The notes beneath the pieces are model-generated. The model was not told where the DNA came from, ran no database searches, and saw nothing but the letters and a program-made list of their open reading frames with translations. A program made the position numbers and the translations under genes. Shown here piece by piece: positions 25,394-33,740 of a stretch of 64,000 nt of DNA; position 1 is the first letter of the stretch; each line of letters begins with the position of its first letter. Origin of the DNA: Flavobacterium aquiphilum (lineage in GTDB: Bacteria; Bacteroidota; Bacteroidia; Flavobacteriales; Flavobacteriaceae); the NCBI RefSeq assembly GCF_027111335.1, contig NZ_CP114288.1, positions 4,154,001 to 4,218,000 of the forward strand, read 5' to 3'.

Positions 25394-28120
25394 TTAATCC
25401 AAACTCAAAGTAATCTGACCGTCATCTTCTAGTTGGATTTCACCTTCTTCAATTTCAGTATTACCCTCTACTTCGAGTTCTTCCGGAATAACTTCTTCCG
25501 GCTCTTCATAAGGCAATGGTTCCAAGAGATTAACTTGTTTCAGTTTATCAGTCGTTAATTGGTTACCGAGTGCTTTAAAACCTTTTACGGCAATAAAAGA
25601 CTCAATGTCAACAGTCATATTTTCTTTCTGAACTCCTTTTACCTTATTAAAAACCAATTCGGCTACAGGACGATAATCAGTAGCTACAATTTCCAGTCTC
25701 GAATTAGAATGTTCCGTGATAAAACATTCTTCCTTATTTTCGGTCTCTATCAAGAAACGTTTGATATAATAACGCTCTTTTTCACCATCATAATAAATGG
25801 CTGAAATTGGCTTTTTAGGAATCCATTTTTCCAAGACTATCATATCTTCATCAAAGTGAGTCGTTAATTCTGGCGTAATCACCTTTGATTTTCCAGCTTG
25901 CGAAATCACCAAGATTTTATCGCTTGGTCTAAATTCTCCCAACAACTCTCCTCTTGCATCTACATTCAGCCTTTGCACCGTATCATCAAACCAAATTTTT
26001 CTTGGTAAAAGCGTTGAAATACCTTTTTCTTTCAATTCGATTTTCTTGATTGGATATTTAGTTACCAAATTACCTTTGGATGCACGACCTTTAATCGCCA
26101 AAGAAGCAAAATCAATATCGAATTTCAATTTTTTGATACTTCCGATCTGACGTAATAAAATAGTGATTACCTCAGCTTCCCCATTTGGATTACATGAAAA
26201 ATAGAGTGTTTGCGAACCATTTGTCTCATTGGTCAAATCATAGGTTTTGTCTCTCGTAACCCCCGAAACATTAAATCGTTTAATATAAGATGGACCGGAT
26301 TTTCCATCTCGGTATATCATATTGTAAATGGTGCGTTTGTCGCTCTTGTCGAATACTGCGACATGTATAATATCTTTCCCCACAAAGGTTTTTGAATCCA
26401 CTTTGGTAACCATCATTTTACCGTCTCGCAGAAAGACAATTACATCATCAATATCAGAACAATCCGTAACATACTCGTCTTTTTTCAAACTGGTTCCCAC
26501 GAAACCTTCTTCCCTGTTTACGTACAATTTTGTATTTCTTAAAACTACTTTTGTGGCTTCGATATTATCAAAACTACGCAACTCAGTTTGGCGTTCACGT
26601 CCTTTACCGTATTTCTCCTTTAATTTCGTAAAATAAGCAATTGCAAAATCAGTAAGATGTTCCAAATTGTATTCCACTTCCTTCATTTCGTCTTCTAGTT
26701 TCGTGATAAGCTCATCAGCTTTATCTGAGTCGAAACGGGTAATACGAATCATCGGAATTTGAGTCAATCGGTGTAAATCATCATCATTTATTTCTCTCAC
26801 AAATGATTTTTTGAAAGGCTCAAATCGGTCATACAAATACTTATAAAGCGATTCCCTGTCCCCATACAATTTGAAGTCAATGTACATTTCTTCACGAATA
26901 AAGATTTTCTCCAAAGTAGAAAAATGCCATTTATTTCGTAACTCCTCTAAATGAATTTCGAGTTCTTGTTTAAGCAAATCAACCGTTCTGTGAGTTGAAA
27001 TTTTCAACATTTCGGAAACACCGATAAACAATGGTTTGTTATCCTCAATTACGCATCCCAAAGGCGCAACAGAAGTTTCGCAGGCCGTAAACGCAAACAA
27101 AGCATCGATGGTTTTATCCGGTGAAACGCCTGGGAAAAGATGAATCAAAATTTCAACATCGGCAGCGGTGTTGTCCTCGATTTTCTTGATTTTGATTTTA
27201 CCTTTATCATTGGCTTTCAAAATACTGTCAATCAAACTCGATGTATTGGTCGAAAACGGAATTTGCGTAATCACCAAAGTATTTTTGTCCAATTGCGAAA
27301 TTTTAGCACGCACACGTACACGTCCGCCTCGCATCCCATCATTATAATTGGAAACATCGGCAATACCAGCCGTCATAAAATCAGGGTAAAGCGTAAACGA
27401 TTTTCCCTTTAATATTTTAATTGAAGCGTCAATTAATTCGTTGAAATTATGTGGCAAAACTTTAGTCGATAAACCAACGGCGATACCTTCTGCTCCCTGA
27501 GCCAAAAGCAACGGAAACTTTACCGGAAGATTAATTGGCTCTGCTTTTCTACCGTCATATGATACTCCCCAATCTGTGATTTTTGGCGAATACAAAACCT
27601 CCAAAGCAAATTTTGACAAACGCGCCTCAATATAACGGGGTGCTGCAGCACCATCACCTGTTAAAATATTTCCCCAGTTTCCCTGACAATCAATAAGTAA
27701 TTCCTTTTGGCCAATTTGCACCATCGCATCACCAATACTCGCATCCCCATGTGGGTGATACTGCATGGTGTGTCCTACCACATTGGCAACTTTATTGTAA
27801 CGACCATCATCCAACTCTTTCAGCGAATGCATAATACGACGCTGAACCGGTTTAAATCCGTCTTCGATAGCAGGAACCGCACGCTCCAGAATTACATACG
27901 ACGCATAGTCAAGAAACCAGTCTTTGTACATTCCGGTAACTTTGGTAATGACATCCTCTCCTTCTTCTTCCTGATTTTCGTAAAAATGCTGCCCCTCAAA
28001 ATGTTTGGCATCTACGTTAATAATTTCGTCATCTCCTTCTTGATTTTCATCAATAGGGTTTTCATCAAAATTATCCTCGCCGTCGTTTGGAATTATGTTA
28101 TCGTCTTCTTCGTCTTTCAT
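25394..28120 (-). CDS. parC: DNA topoisomerase IV subunit A (GyrA/ParC family)
   Basis: This is the DNA-cleavage subunit of topoisomerase IV, which decatenates chromosomes. The 908 residues contain the winged-helix cleavage core with the active-site Tyr in PRYIEARLSKFA (about residue 162). A tower and coiled-coil region follows, then a C-terminal beta-pinwheel-like domain. An acidic N-terminal extension (about 55 residues of DE-rich sequence) and an acidic C-terminal tail are typical of Bacteroidota ParC. The GyrA-box sequence QRRGGKG is not seen, which favours ParC over GyrA. The partner parE lies upstream on the same strand, but a DUF1016 gene separates them (23 bp gap here). Confidence 0.9.
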   Translation of the reverse strand: MKDEEDDNIIPNDGEDNFDENPIDENQEGDDEIINVDAKHFEGQHFYENQEEEGEDVITKVTGMYKDWFLDYASYVILERAVPAIEDGFKPVQRRIMHSLKELDDGRYNKVANVVGHTMQYHPHGDASIGDAMVQIGQKELLIDCQGNWGNILTGDGAAAPRYIEARLSKFALEVLYSPKITDWGVSYDGRKAEPINLPVKFPLLLAQGAEGIAVGLSTKVLPHNFNELIDASIKILKGKSFTLYPDFMTAGIADVSNYNDGMRGGRVRVRAKISQLDKNTLVITQIPFSTNTSSLIDSILKANDKGKIKIKKIEDNTAADVEILIHLFPGVSPDKTIDALFAFTACETSVAPLGCVIEDNKPLFIGVSEMLKISTHRTVDLLKQELEIHLEELRNKWHFSTLEKIFIREEMYIDFKLYGDRESLYKYLYDRFEPFKKSFVREINDDDLHRLTQIPMIRITRFDSDKADELITKLEDEMKEVEYNLEHLTDFAIAYFTKLKEKYGKGRERQTELRSFDNIEATKVVLRNTKLYVNREEGFVGTSLKKDEYVTDCSDIDDVIVFLRDGKMMVTKVDSKTFVGKDIIHVAVFDKSDKRTIYNMIYRDGKSGPSYIKRFNVSGVTRDKTYDLTNETNGSQTLYFSCNPNGEAEVITILLRQIGSIKKLKFDIDFASLAIKGRASKGNLVTKYPIKKIELKEKGISTLLPRKIWFDDTVQRLNVDARGELLGEFRPSDKILVISQAGKSKVITPELTTHFDEDMIVLEKWIPKKPISAIYYDGEKERYYIKRFLIETENKEECFITEHSNSRLEIVATDYRPVAELVFNKVKGVQKENMTVDIESFIAVKGFKALGNQLTTDKLKQVNLLEPLPYEEPEEVIPEELEVEGNTEIEEGEIQLEDDGQITLSLD

Positions 28121-28143
28121 TTAATTATATTCAAATTATAATT

Positions 28144-29247
28144 TTATTTACTTTCAAGAAGTTCTTTTAAAGCTTCAACACTTGGTAAAACGGTCTTGTA
28201 TTTACTTGCAAAAATCTGTTCGTTGTTTTCGGGCAAAGTATATTTTACCACTGCTTCACTCTTATTTTGGCAAAGTACAATTCCAATCGTTTTGTTCTCA
28301 TCCTCCAAGCGCATTTCCCTGTCATAATAATTGACATACATCTGCATTTGACCCAAATCCTGATGCTTCAACTCTCCTATTTTTAGGTCAATCAGAACAA
28401 AACTTTTTAAAATTCGGTTGTAAAAAACCAAATCAATTCTGAAATGTTTATCCTCAAACGTAATTCTTTGCTGTCTCCCGACAAAAGTAAAACCATGTCC
28501 CAATTCCAATAAGAAATGTTCCAGTTTATTGATAATTTCTTCCTCTAATTGACTTTCCGAATACTGATGTAATTCAGGCAATCCCAAAAATTCCAAAATA
28601 TAGGGATCTTTGATAATGTCTTTAGGTTTTTCGATAATTTGCCCTTGTTCCGAAAGTTTCAAAATTCCTTCTTTATCTCTACTCAAAGCCAATCTCGCAT
28701 AAAGTGCCGAGTCGTATTGGCGCTTCAATTCCCGAACACTCCAATTGTGCTTTTCGGATTCTATTTCGTAAAAACGCCTTTCTTTTTCATCGTCAATCCT
28801 AATTAAGAAAATATAGTGGGTCCAAGTCAAATTGAAAAACGAAATCAATGATTTCGAAATTGATTCCTCAGAAAACGAAATCACTGATTTCGTTTTTTCA
28901 TTTTCAAATTCCGCAGTCAATGTCTGCGGAATTTGAATTTTAGAATTCGTCATCGGTGATGACGAAATTGAATATGTTAAATAAAATTTCCTTATAAATT
29001 CTAAATTTCTAATAGAAAACCCTTTCCCAAACTCCTTCGTTAAATCTCTTGAAAGTCCTTTCAGAAGCTGTTTACCATATTCGGCTCTGTCTTTTCCATT
29101 TTGTTCTTCTTCAACAATGATTCTTCCTATTTCAAAATAGGTATATACCATTGTTGAATTTACGGTACGCAAAACCTGTTGTCGGGCATTTTGCAATAAC
29201 TCGGCAACTTGTTGGAAAACAACTTTATTTTTAAGACCGTCTGACAC
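28144..29247 (-). CDS. DUF1016 (YhcG-type) PD-(D/E)XK nuclease-domain protein
   Basis: This 367-residue protein has the two domains of the YhcG family. An N-terminal helical DUF1016 region spans about residues 8-92 (VYTYFEIGRIIVEEEQNGKDRAEYG, GFSIRNLEFIRKFY). A C-terminal PD-(D/E)XK-like nuclease fold spans about 190-345, with FRIDLVFYNR and LIDLKIGELKHQDLGQMQMY supplying the D...DxK signature. The start codon is GTG, with no ATG nearby. Residues about 94-136, a Ser/Thr-rich linker, are encoded by four consecutive DNA palindromes. It is lodged between parE (14 bp upstream) and parC (23 bp downstream). The biological role of the family is not settled; links to mobile DNA and defence have been suggested. 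Confidence 0.85.
   Translation of the reverse strand: MSDGLKNKVVFQQVAELLQNARQQVLRTVNSTMVYTYFEIGRIIVEEEQNGKDRAEYGKQLLKGLSRDLTKEFGKGFSIRNLEFIRKFYLTYSISSSPMTNSKIQIPQTLTAEFENEKTKSVISFSEESISKSLISFFNLTWTHYIFLIRIDDEKERRFYEIESEKHNWSVRELKRQYDSALYARLALSRDKEGILKLSEQGQIIEKPKDIIKDPYILEFLGLPELHQYSESQLEEEIINKLEHFLLELGHGFTFVGRQQRITFEDKHFRIDLVFYNRILKSFVLIDLKIGELKHQDLGQMQMYVNYYDREMRLEDENKTIGIVLCQNKSEAVVKYTLPENNEQIFASKYKTVLPSVEALKELLESK
28840..28966. repeat. Cluster of four inverted repeats inside the DUF1016 gene
   Basis: The palindromes are: CGAAATCA/TGATTTCG at 28840-28856; AAAACGAAATCA/TGATTTCGTTTT at 28872-28896; TTCAAATTCCGCAG/CTGCGGAATTTGAA at 28903-28937 with a 7-nt loop; and TTCGTCATC/GATGACGAA at 28946-28966. 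All arms are perfect. They occupy only the linker between the two protein domains and keep the reading frame. Confidence 0.9.
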
Positions 29248-29261
29248 TATACTCTTAAATT

Positions 29262-31133
29262 TTAAACTTCCTCCTCTACAACATCCAATTCTACCTTCAG
29301 ATTCTTGATAATAAAATCCTGTCTGTCTGGTGTGTTTTTACCCATATAGAACGACAGCAACTGCTCTATCGAAGTGTTCTTGTCCATCATTACCGGATCA
29401 AGACGGATGGTGTCTCCAATGAAATTCTTGAACTCATCTGGTGAAATTTCTCCTAAACCTTTAAATCGGGTGATTTCCGGTTTTGGCTTTAGCTTCTCTA
29501 TAGCCTCTTTTCTTTCCTCTTCAGAATAACAGTAAATGGTTTCTTTTTTATTACGAACCCTGAAAAGTGGTGTTTGCAGAATATACAAATGCCCTTCCTT
29601 GATCAATTCGGGAAAAAACTGAAGGAAAAAAGTAATCAACAACAATCGAATGTGCATTCCATCAACATCGGCATCGGTGGCGATCACAATGTTGTTGTAA
29701 CGCAGTTTTTCCAATCCATCCTCAATATCCAGAGCGGCCTGCAACAAATTGAACTCTTCGTTTTCATATACAATCTTTTTACTCATCCCGTAGGAATTCA
29801 AAGGCTTACCACGCAAACTGAAAACCGCCTGTGTATTCACGTCACGAGATTTGGTGATCGACCCGGAAGCCGAATCCCCCTCGGTAATAAAAAGCGTGCT
29901 TTCCAAGTTTCTTGGATTTTTGGTGTCCGGAAGATGCGCACGGCAATCCCTTAATTTCTTATTGTGAAGATTGGCTTTTTTGGCTCTGTCTGTCGCCAAT
30001 TTTCTGATTCCGGACAATTCTTTTCTTTCGCGTTCAGCCTGCAAAATTTTGCGCAATAATGCTTCAGCTGTCGGCGGATTTTTATGTAAATAATTATCTA
30101 ATTTGGTTTTGATAAAATCATTTACGAAAGTACGCACTGAAACCGGCGGTGTTCCGTCATCAGAACCCATATCGGTAGAACCCAATTTGGTTTTCGTCTG
30201 AGATTCAAAAACCGGTTCCATCACCTTGATGCTAATGGCACTCACTATCGATTTTCTAACATCAGAAGCTTCAAAATTTTTGTTGTAAAACTCCCGAATC
30301 GTTTTCACAAGCGCTTCTCTGTAAGCCGCCAAGTGCGTCCCTCCTTGCGTCGTATTCTGACCATTGACAAAAGAGTGGTATTCCTCGCTGTATTGGGTTT
30401 TACTGTGTGTTAAAGCAATCTCGATATCATTGTCTTTCAAATGGATGATTGGATATTCTAAATCTTCTTCGTTGATGGTTTCTTCCAATAAATCACGAAG
30501 ACCATTTTCCGAATAATATTTTTCTCCATTGAAAATAATCGTCAAACCATTGTTTAGATAACAATAATTTTTGACCATCTTAATTACATATTCTAAACGG
30601 AATTTATAGTTTTTGAAAATGCTTTCATCTGGTGTAAAAGTTACTTTTGTCCCTTTTCGTTTTGTGGTTTCGACAATGTCTTCTTCGGTAACTAAATTCC
30701 CAGCCGAAAACTCAGCAACTTTTTGCTTTTCATCACGTACCGATTCTACTCGAAAATAATTTGAAAGCGCATTAACGGCTTTTGTCCCGACACCGTTCAA
30801 ACCTACCGATTTTTGGAAAGCTTTGGTATCATACTTTCCTCCGGTATTCATTTTGGAAACTACATCTACTACTTTCCCCAATGGAATTCCACGGCCGTAA
30901 TCGCGAACCGAAACCGTTTTGTCTTTGATGGCTACCTCAATAGTTTTCCCCGAGCCCATAACGAATTCATCGATACAGTTGTCGAGAACCTCTTTTAAAA
31001 GAATGTAAATACCGTCATCCGGCGAAGACCCGTCTCCGAGTTTCCCTATGTACATCCCAGGTCGCATACGGATATGCTCTTTCCAATCGAGAGAACGGAT
31101 ATTATCTTCGGTGTATTGATTTTGATCTGACAT
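29262..31133 (-). CDS. parE: DNA topoisomerase IV subunit B (GyrB/ParE family)
   Basis: This is the ATPase subunit of topoisomerase IV. Its 623 residues comprise a GHKL ATPase domain ([37 protein letters not shown]), a transducer domain, and a TOPRIM domain with EGDSASGS and [17 protein letters not shown]. The C-terminal half ends in the FKGLGE region typical of ParE/GyrB. The short length, without a large insertion, and the partnership with ParC downstream support topoisomerase IV. It is first in the three-gene run parE-DUF1016-parC. Confidence 0.92.
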   Translation of the reverse strand: MSDQNQYTEDNIRSLDWKEHIRMRPGMYIGKLGDGSSPDDGIYILLKEVLDNCIDEFVMGSGKTIEVAIKDKTVSVRDYGRGIPLGKVVDVVSKMNTGGKYDTKAFQKSVGLNGVGTKAVNALSNYFRVESVRDEKQKVAEFSAGNLVTEEDIVETTKRKGTKVTFTPDESIFKNYKFRLEYVIKMVKNYCYLNNGLTIIFNGEKYYSENGLRDLLEETINEEDLEYPIIHLKDNDIEIALTHSKTQYSEEYHSFVNGQNTTQGGTHLAAYREALVKTIREFYNKNFEASDVRKSIVSAISIKVMEPVFESQTKTKLGSTDMGSDDGTPPVSVRTFVNDFIKTKLDNYLHKNPPTAEALLRKILQAERERKELSGIRKLATDRAKKANLHNKKLRDCRAHLPDTKNPRNLESTLFITEGDSASGSITKSRDVNTQAVFSLRGKPLNSYGMSKKIVYENEEFNLLQAALDIEDGLEKLRYNNIVIATDADVDGMHIRLLLITFFLQFFPELIKEGHLYILQTPLFRVRNKKETIYCYSEEERKEAIEKLKPKPEITRFKGLGEISPDEFKNFIGDTIRLDPVMMDKNTSIEQLLSFYMGKNTPDRQDFIIKNLKVELDVVEEEV

Positions 31134-31233
31134 TTTGGGATTTTAACGAATTTGTGCTAATGTAGTGTAATTCGGCAAATTTTAAAAGAGGAAAGCACCA
31201 AAGTTATCAAGAATGATATTGACAGGAAAAGAA

Positions 31234-31261
31234 GATAGAAATTAGAGGTTAGAAATCAGAA
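31234..31261. repeat. Left arm of a 28-bp inverted repeat (TAGAAATCAGAA type)
   Basis: GATAGAAATTAGAGGTTAGA and the following AATCAGAA match the reverse complement of 31549-31576 at 27 of 28 positions. The right arm overlaps the last codons of the gene ending at 31565. The AGAAATCAGAA unit is repeated nearby (31531-31560), so it belongs to a simple-repeat family. Confidence 0.7.
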
Positions 31262-31288
31262 GCTAAAAAACTCATTTTGATTATTCTT

Positions 31289-31440
31289 CTTTTAGGAGGA
31301 AGAACATTTACTTTTCTCAGAAGTTTTGTTCCCACTCCACTTTATCTATTTCTTTAAAAAAAAAGAATATAGAATGTCACTTCACACGAGCGAAGCGAAC
31401 TGACTAAGTAATCGGGACTAAGCATCAGCATTCCATTTTT
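31289..31440. repeat. Degenerate family A repeat, copy 3
   Basis: This keeps AGGAGGAAGAACATTTACTT, CTCAGAAGTTTTGTTCCCAC, CACTTCACACGAGCGAAGCG, AACTGACTAAGTAATCGGGA and CAGCATTCC in the order seen in copy 2. Its central stem is an imperfect TATTTCTTT...AAAGAATATA. Confidence 0.6.
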
Positions 31441-31548
31441 TTTTTGATTTTACAAAAACCAGGAAAAATCAATAATTGAGTTAGAAATGAAAAATCAGAG
31501 ATAAAATCCCCATCATAAAATAATAGTTCAAGATTTCTGATTTCTATT

Positions 31549-31576
31549 TTCTGATTTCTAACCTCTATTTTCTATC
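31549..31576. repeat. Right arm of the 28-bp inverted repeat
   Basis: This is the partner of 31234-31261, with 27 of 28 bases complementary. The last 12 bases encode the C-terminal DRK and stop codon of the minus-strand gene ending at 31565. Confidence 0.7.
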
Positions 31577-31873
31577 CTTAAAAAGAAATCCCAACCCCAT
31601 TCCTTTGAGCATTTTTTTTTCGAAAGCCCAAAAGAATTTGAATTGTCCGAAAAGAAAACCTATTACAACCAACAGCACTTGATAGATCGGAAAAATTAAA
31701 AGTAATCTCACAGGAGTGTACCAATGCCCCAATTCATCTTTGGCTACTCCCAACCACTCACAAACCGGTTTGGACAACCAGGCTGAGGCCGATCCTGTAA
31801 TGGCAAAAACGACAAAAATGATAGCCAACTGCCAATTAGATGTAAGTCCCCATCGCTGTTTTAATCCTTTCAT
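31565..31873 (-). CDS. Small two-TM membrane protein (DUF6787-like)
   Basis: This 102-residue protein has two hydrophobic segments (about 12-30, LAIIFVVFAITGSASAWLS, and about 52-75, LLLIFPIYQVLLVVIGFLFG). It begins with a basic KGLKQRWG segment and ends in a basic KDRK tail. The start at 31873 is chosen because a perfect TAnnTTTG box lies just upstream (31894-31901). The longer ATG at 31930 would put the promoter inside the gene. I recall this as a flavobacterial family of unknown function. It is a single gene facing the parE operon. Confidence 0.7.
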   Translation of the reverse strand: MKGLKQRWGLTSNWQLAIIFVVFAITGSASAWLSKPVCEWLGVAKDELGHWYTPVRLLLIFPIYQVLLVVIGFLFGQFKFFWAFEKKMLKGMGLGFLFKDRK

Positions 31874-31893
31874 TTTTAGTTTAGTCCTTTTTG

Positions 31894-31901
31894 CAAATAT
31901 A
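31894..31901 (-). promoter_or_regulatory. -7 box of the small membrane protein gene
   Basis: On the minus strand this reads TATATTTG, an exact TAnnTTTG match about 20 bp before the ATG at 31873. It decides the start codon. No TTG lies at the usual -33 spacing. Confidence 0.55.
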
Positions 31902-31980
31902 AAAGATTTTAATTGTTGAATTGGTTTCAATTCTCTTTTTGTTTAGACAAACTACATGATTTTTTTTACTTTTTTGCCTC

Positions 31981-32012
31981 AAAAAAAAGACATTTACTGA
32001 TTAGTAAATGCC
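31981..32012 (-). terminator. Terminator of the gene at 32068
   Basis: On the minus strand GGCATTTACT pairs with AGTAAATGTC (10 bp, one G-U pair) around a 4-nt loop and is followed by eight T. It lies 56 bp after the stop. Confidence 0.82.
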
Positions 32013-32067
32013 TTAATCTATCGATTTATTTTTTTCAATTAATAAGAAAGAATTAGCAATCAACTTC

Positions 32068-32505
32068 TTATCTCGTGGGGACTCGCCCATATAATCGCTG
32101 ATTGTATTTGTTTTGGAAATAGATCATATAATTATAAATAAGATAATTCACTTCGTAACCGTAATTAATCGTAGGACTATAATCAATGGTCATTTCGTAT
32201 AAATTAGGATTATAAATTTGCGGTTGACGAACGCGGTTGTTCCATTCCAATACATATTGGTAATTTTTGGTTTCCATATAAGATTGCGATAAATATCCTC
32301 TTGGGTAAGCTGTCGAAGCCAACCAAAAATCAAAACCAGGTTCAATGATAATCACTTCGTATTCGAGTTCTTCATTAACAATTTTTACGGTGTCACTACT
32401 CTTTGTTGCTACTTTAGGTTTGTCGGCAGTAGCAACATTCGATTTTGAAGTACTACACCCAATAATTATCAAAAGAACAATCAATATATAAATTACTTTT
32501 TTCAT
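32068..32505 (-). CDS. Small lipoprotein (DUF6146-like)
   Basis: This 145-residue protein has a lipoprotein signal (VIYILIVLLIIIGCSTSKSN, Cys about 17). The mature part has a short low-complexity linker, then an aromatic-rich domain (FDFWLASTAYPRGYLSQSYMETKNYQYVLEWNNRVRQP, read in two pieces here) rich in Tyr and Asn. This matches a conserved flavobacterial family of unknown function that I recall as DUF6146. It is transcribed alone, with a terminator behind it. No active site can be recognised. Confidence 0.72.
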   Translation of the reverse strand: MKKVIYILIVLLIIIGCSTSKSNVATADKPKVATKSSDTVKIVNEELEYEVIIIEPGFDFWLASTAYPRGYLSQSYMETKNYQYVLEWNNRVRQPQIYNPNLYEMTIDYSPTINYGYEVNYLIYNYMIYFQNKYNQRLYGRVPTR

Positions 32506-32815
32506 ATGTTGACATATATTTTTTTTTGATCATATGTAATTGCTTCGCCGATTCGCTATCACTCGGGTCGCAATCAACATTGGTCTTTGCGATCAATTTT
32601 CGTTGATGCTCTTTTCATAGTAAATAACTGTTTTTAAGCATCCTAAAACAATCCCAAAGAATTCTTCATAATTAGTTAAAAATTAAATTTCAACTGTATA
32701 ACCTATCAAAGTTATAACATTTTAGGCTGATATATTCTGTCTTAAACTTAAATTTAATCAGAAAAAGAATCTTTTTTGAAATAAATTTCATTTTATATTT
32801 CATCACTTTCACCCA

Positions 32816-32846
32816 TAAAAAAAGACATTTACGTTTTGCAAATGCC
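32816..32846 (-). terminator. Minus-strand terminator-like hairpin
   Basis: On the minus strand GGCATTTGC pairs with GTAAATGTC (9 bp, two G-U pairs) around AAAAC, followed by a T run. It pairs fully only as minus-strand RNA. It may end the DUF937 transcript (stop at 33078) or an unseen RNA from the gap. Confidence 0.6.
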
Positions 32847-32941
32847 TTTCCTGATTGTTTATTCAAATTTTATTGATCTCAAATAAAGTTTAAAATTATG
32901 CACTTTATTGCATTTGCTTTTTAGCTTCTAAAAATATTAAT

Positions 32942-32994
32942 TTGCCACAGATTCACAGATTTTAAAATCATTTTAATCTGTGAATCTGTGGCAA
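32942..32994. repeat. 20-bp-arm palindrome built from the CACAGATT motif
   Basis: TTGCCACAGATTCACAGATT (32942-32961) is the exact reverse complement of 32975-32994, with a 13-nt AT-rich spacer. The arms contain two copies of CACAGATT. This sequence type recurs between genes in flavobacteria in my recollection. Confidence 0.85.
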
Positions 32995-33077
32995 TTTCAC
33001 AACTTTTTCGGAATCCAACTTTGCATACTTTATTTTACCAAGCCAAAACTAGAGACTTTCAGTCCACAGTGGTTTAT

Positions 33078-33635
33078 TTATTTCCCAAAAAGCTTTCCTA
33101 AAAAGCCTCCGATTCCGCCTTTGTTTTTTGTTGCCGCTATGGCATCATCCATATCCAGTTTTCCATCCGCATTTTGATCCAAACCAAATTGGGTTCCATA
33201 TTTTGAAATAGCATCCATTATTCCTGATGTTTGAGTGCCACCTCCTGAAATAGCCCCAATCAAATCTGTTAACTGAAAACTGTCATTTGGATCATTGGCT
33301 TTACCTACTAATCCTCCAAGTATTTTAGGAATCATACTACCTGCCACACCTGCGGCATCACTACTACTCAAACCAAATTTCTCGCCTAAACTTCCGGTAA
33401 GTTGTTGGGTGATCTGTTGAACAGCCGGATTCGAAGGATCCTGAGCATTATTTCCTTGGAGTAATCCTGCAAGTTTTTCGATGCCACCCCCTGAAGCCAT
33501 TTGCTGTAAGCTAGAAAATATAGAATTTCCTGCTTCATTCATTACCGCCTCATTATGTTCATTTGGAACCGCATTGTTATTAACAACTGCTTCTTGTCCA
33601 AATTGTTGTACTAATTGTGTTAATTGCTCAAACAT
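33078..33635 (-). CDS. DUF937-domain protein
   Basis: This 185-residue protein is rich in Gly, Ala, Asn and Gln, with the DUF937 pattern: FEQLTQLVQQFGQEAV at the N-terminus, repeated LLQGNNAQDPSNPAVQQI-type helices, a GVAGSMIPKILGGLVGKANDP core, and a calcium-loop-like DQNADGKLDMDDAI near the C-terminus. It ends in GGFLGKLFGK. The start is placed at ATG 33635 because the -7 box at 33660-33667 would begin transcription near 33653, leaving the in-frame ATG at 33659 and TTG at 33662 outside the message. The family has no established biochemical role. It follows serA but is separated from it by a strong terminator. Confidence 0.78.
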   Translation of the reverse strand: MFEQLTQLVQQFGQEAVVNNNAVPNEHNEAVMNEAGNSIFSSLQQMASGGGIEKLAGLLQGNNAQDPSNPAVQQITQQLTGSLGEKFGLSSSDAAGVAGSMIPKILGGLVGKANDPNDSFQLTDLIGAISGGGTQTSGIMDAISKYGTQFGLDQNADGKLDMDDAIAATKNKGGIGGFLGKLFGK

Positions 33636-33659
33636 AGGTTTTTGATTAAAGTTAAACAT

Positions 33660-33667
33660 CAAATTTA
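33660..33667 (-). promoter_or_regulatory. -7 box of the DUF937 gene
   Basis: On the minus strand this reads TAAATTTG, matching TAnnTTTG. It lies between the serA terminator T run and the ATG at 33635. The only TTG upstream is 15 bp away, inside the terminator hairpin. Confidence 0.5.
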
Positions 33668-33670
33668 ATC

Positions 33671-33716
33671 AAAAAAAAGTGGCAATCTGTTAATTGAAGT
33701 TAACAAATTACCACTT
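33671..33716 (-). terminator. Terminator of serA
   Basis: The 17-nt arms at 33700-33716 and 33677-33693 pair fully as minus-strand RNA with two G-U wobbles. A 6-nt loop lies between them and eight T follow. It is 24 bp after the serA stop. Confidence 0.88.
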
Positions 33717-33740
33717 GATAATTTAAATTCGGTCAGTTAT

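Larger units (their letters stand above)
31134..31564. other. Gene-free region with repeats upstream of parE
   Basis: This 431-bp gap holds a degenerate family A repeat (31289-31440) and one arm of a 28-bp inverted repeat (31234-31261; partner 31549-31576). No -7 box exactly matching TAnnTTTG was found just upstream of parE, and no protein-like ORF is present. Confidence 0.6.
32506..33077. other. Gene-free region with hairpins
   Basis: This 572-bp gap contains a short GC-richer remnant (about 32540-32570, GCTTCGCCGATTCGCTATCA) whose reverse complement resembles the CGAG...AGCGAACTGAC insert of repeat copies 2 and 3. It also holds a minus-strand terminator-like hairpin (32816-32846) and a 20-bp-arm palindrome (32942-32994). 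No convincing ORF is present. Confidence 0.6.

Noticed and set aside
27707..28141. 144-codon plus-strand ORF overlapping parC
   Set aside because: It is fully antisense to the conserved ParC N-terminal core and shows no recognisable domain.
28144..29247. DUF1016 gene as part of a restriction-modification or toxin-antitoxin system
   Set aside because: No methyltransferase, specificity subunit or small partner gene is adjacent; both neighbours are topoisomerase IV genes.
29574..29954. 126-codon plus-strand ORF within parE
   Set aside because: It is antisense to the TOPRIM domain of ParE; the conserved frame is clearly on the minus strand.
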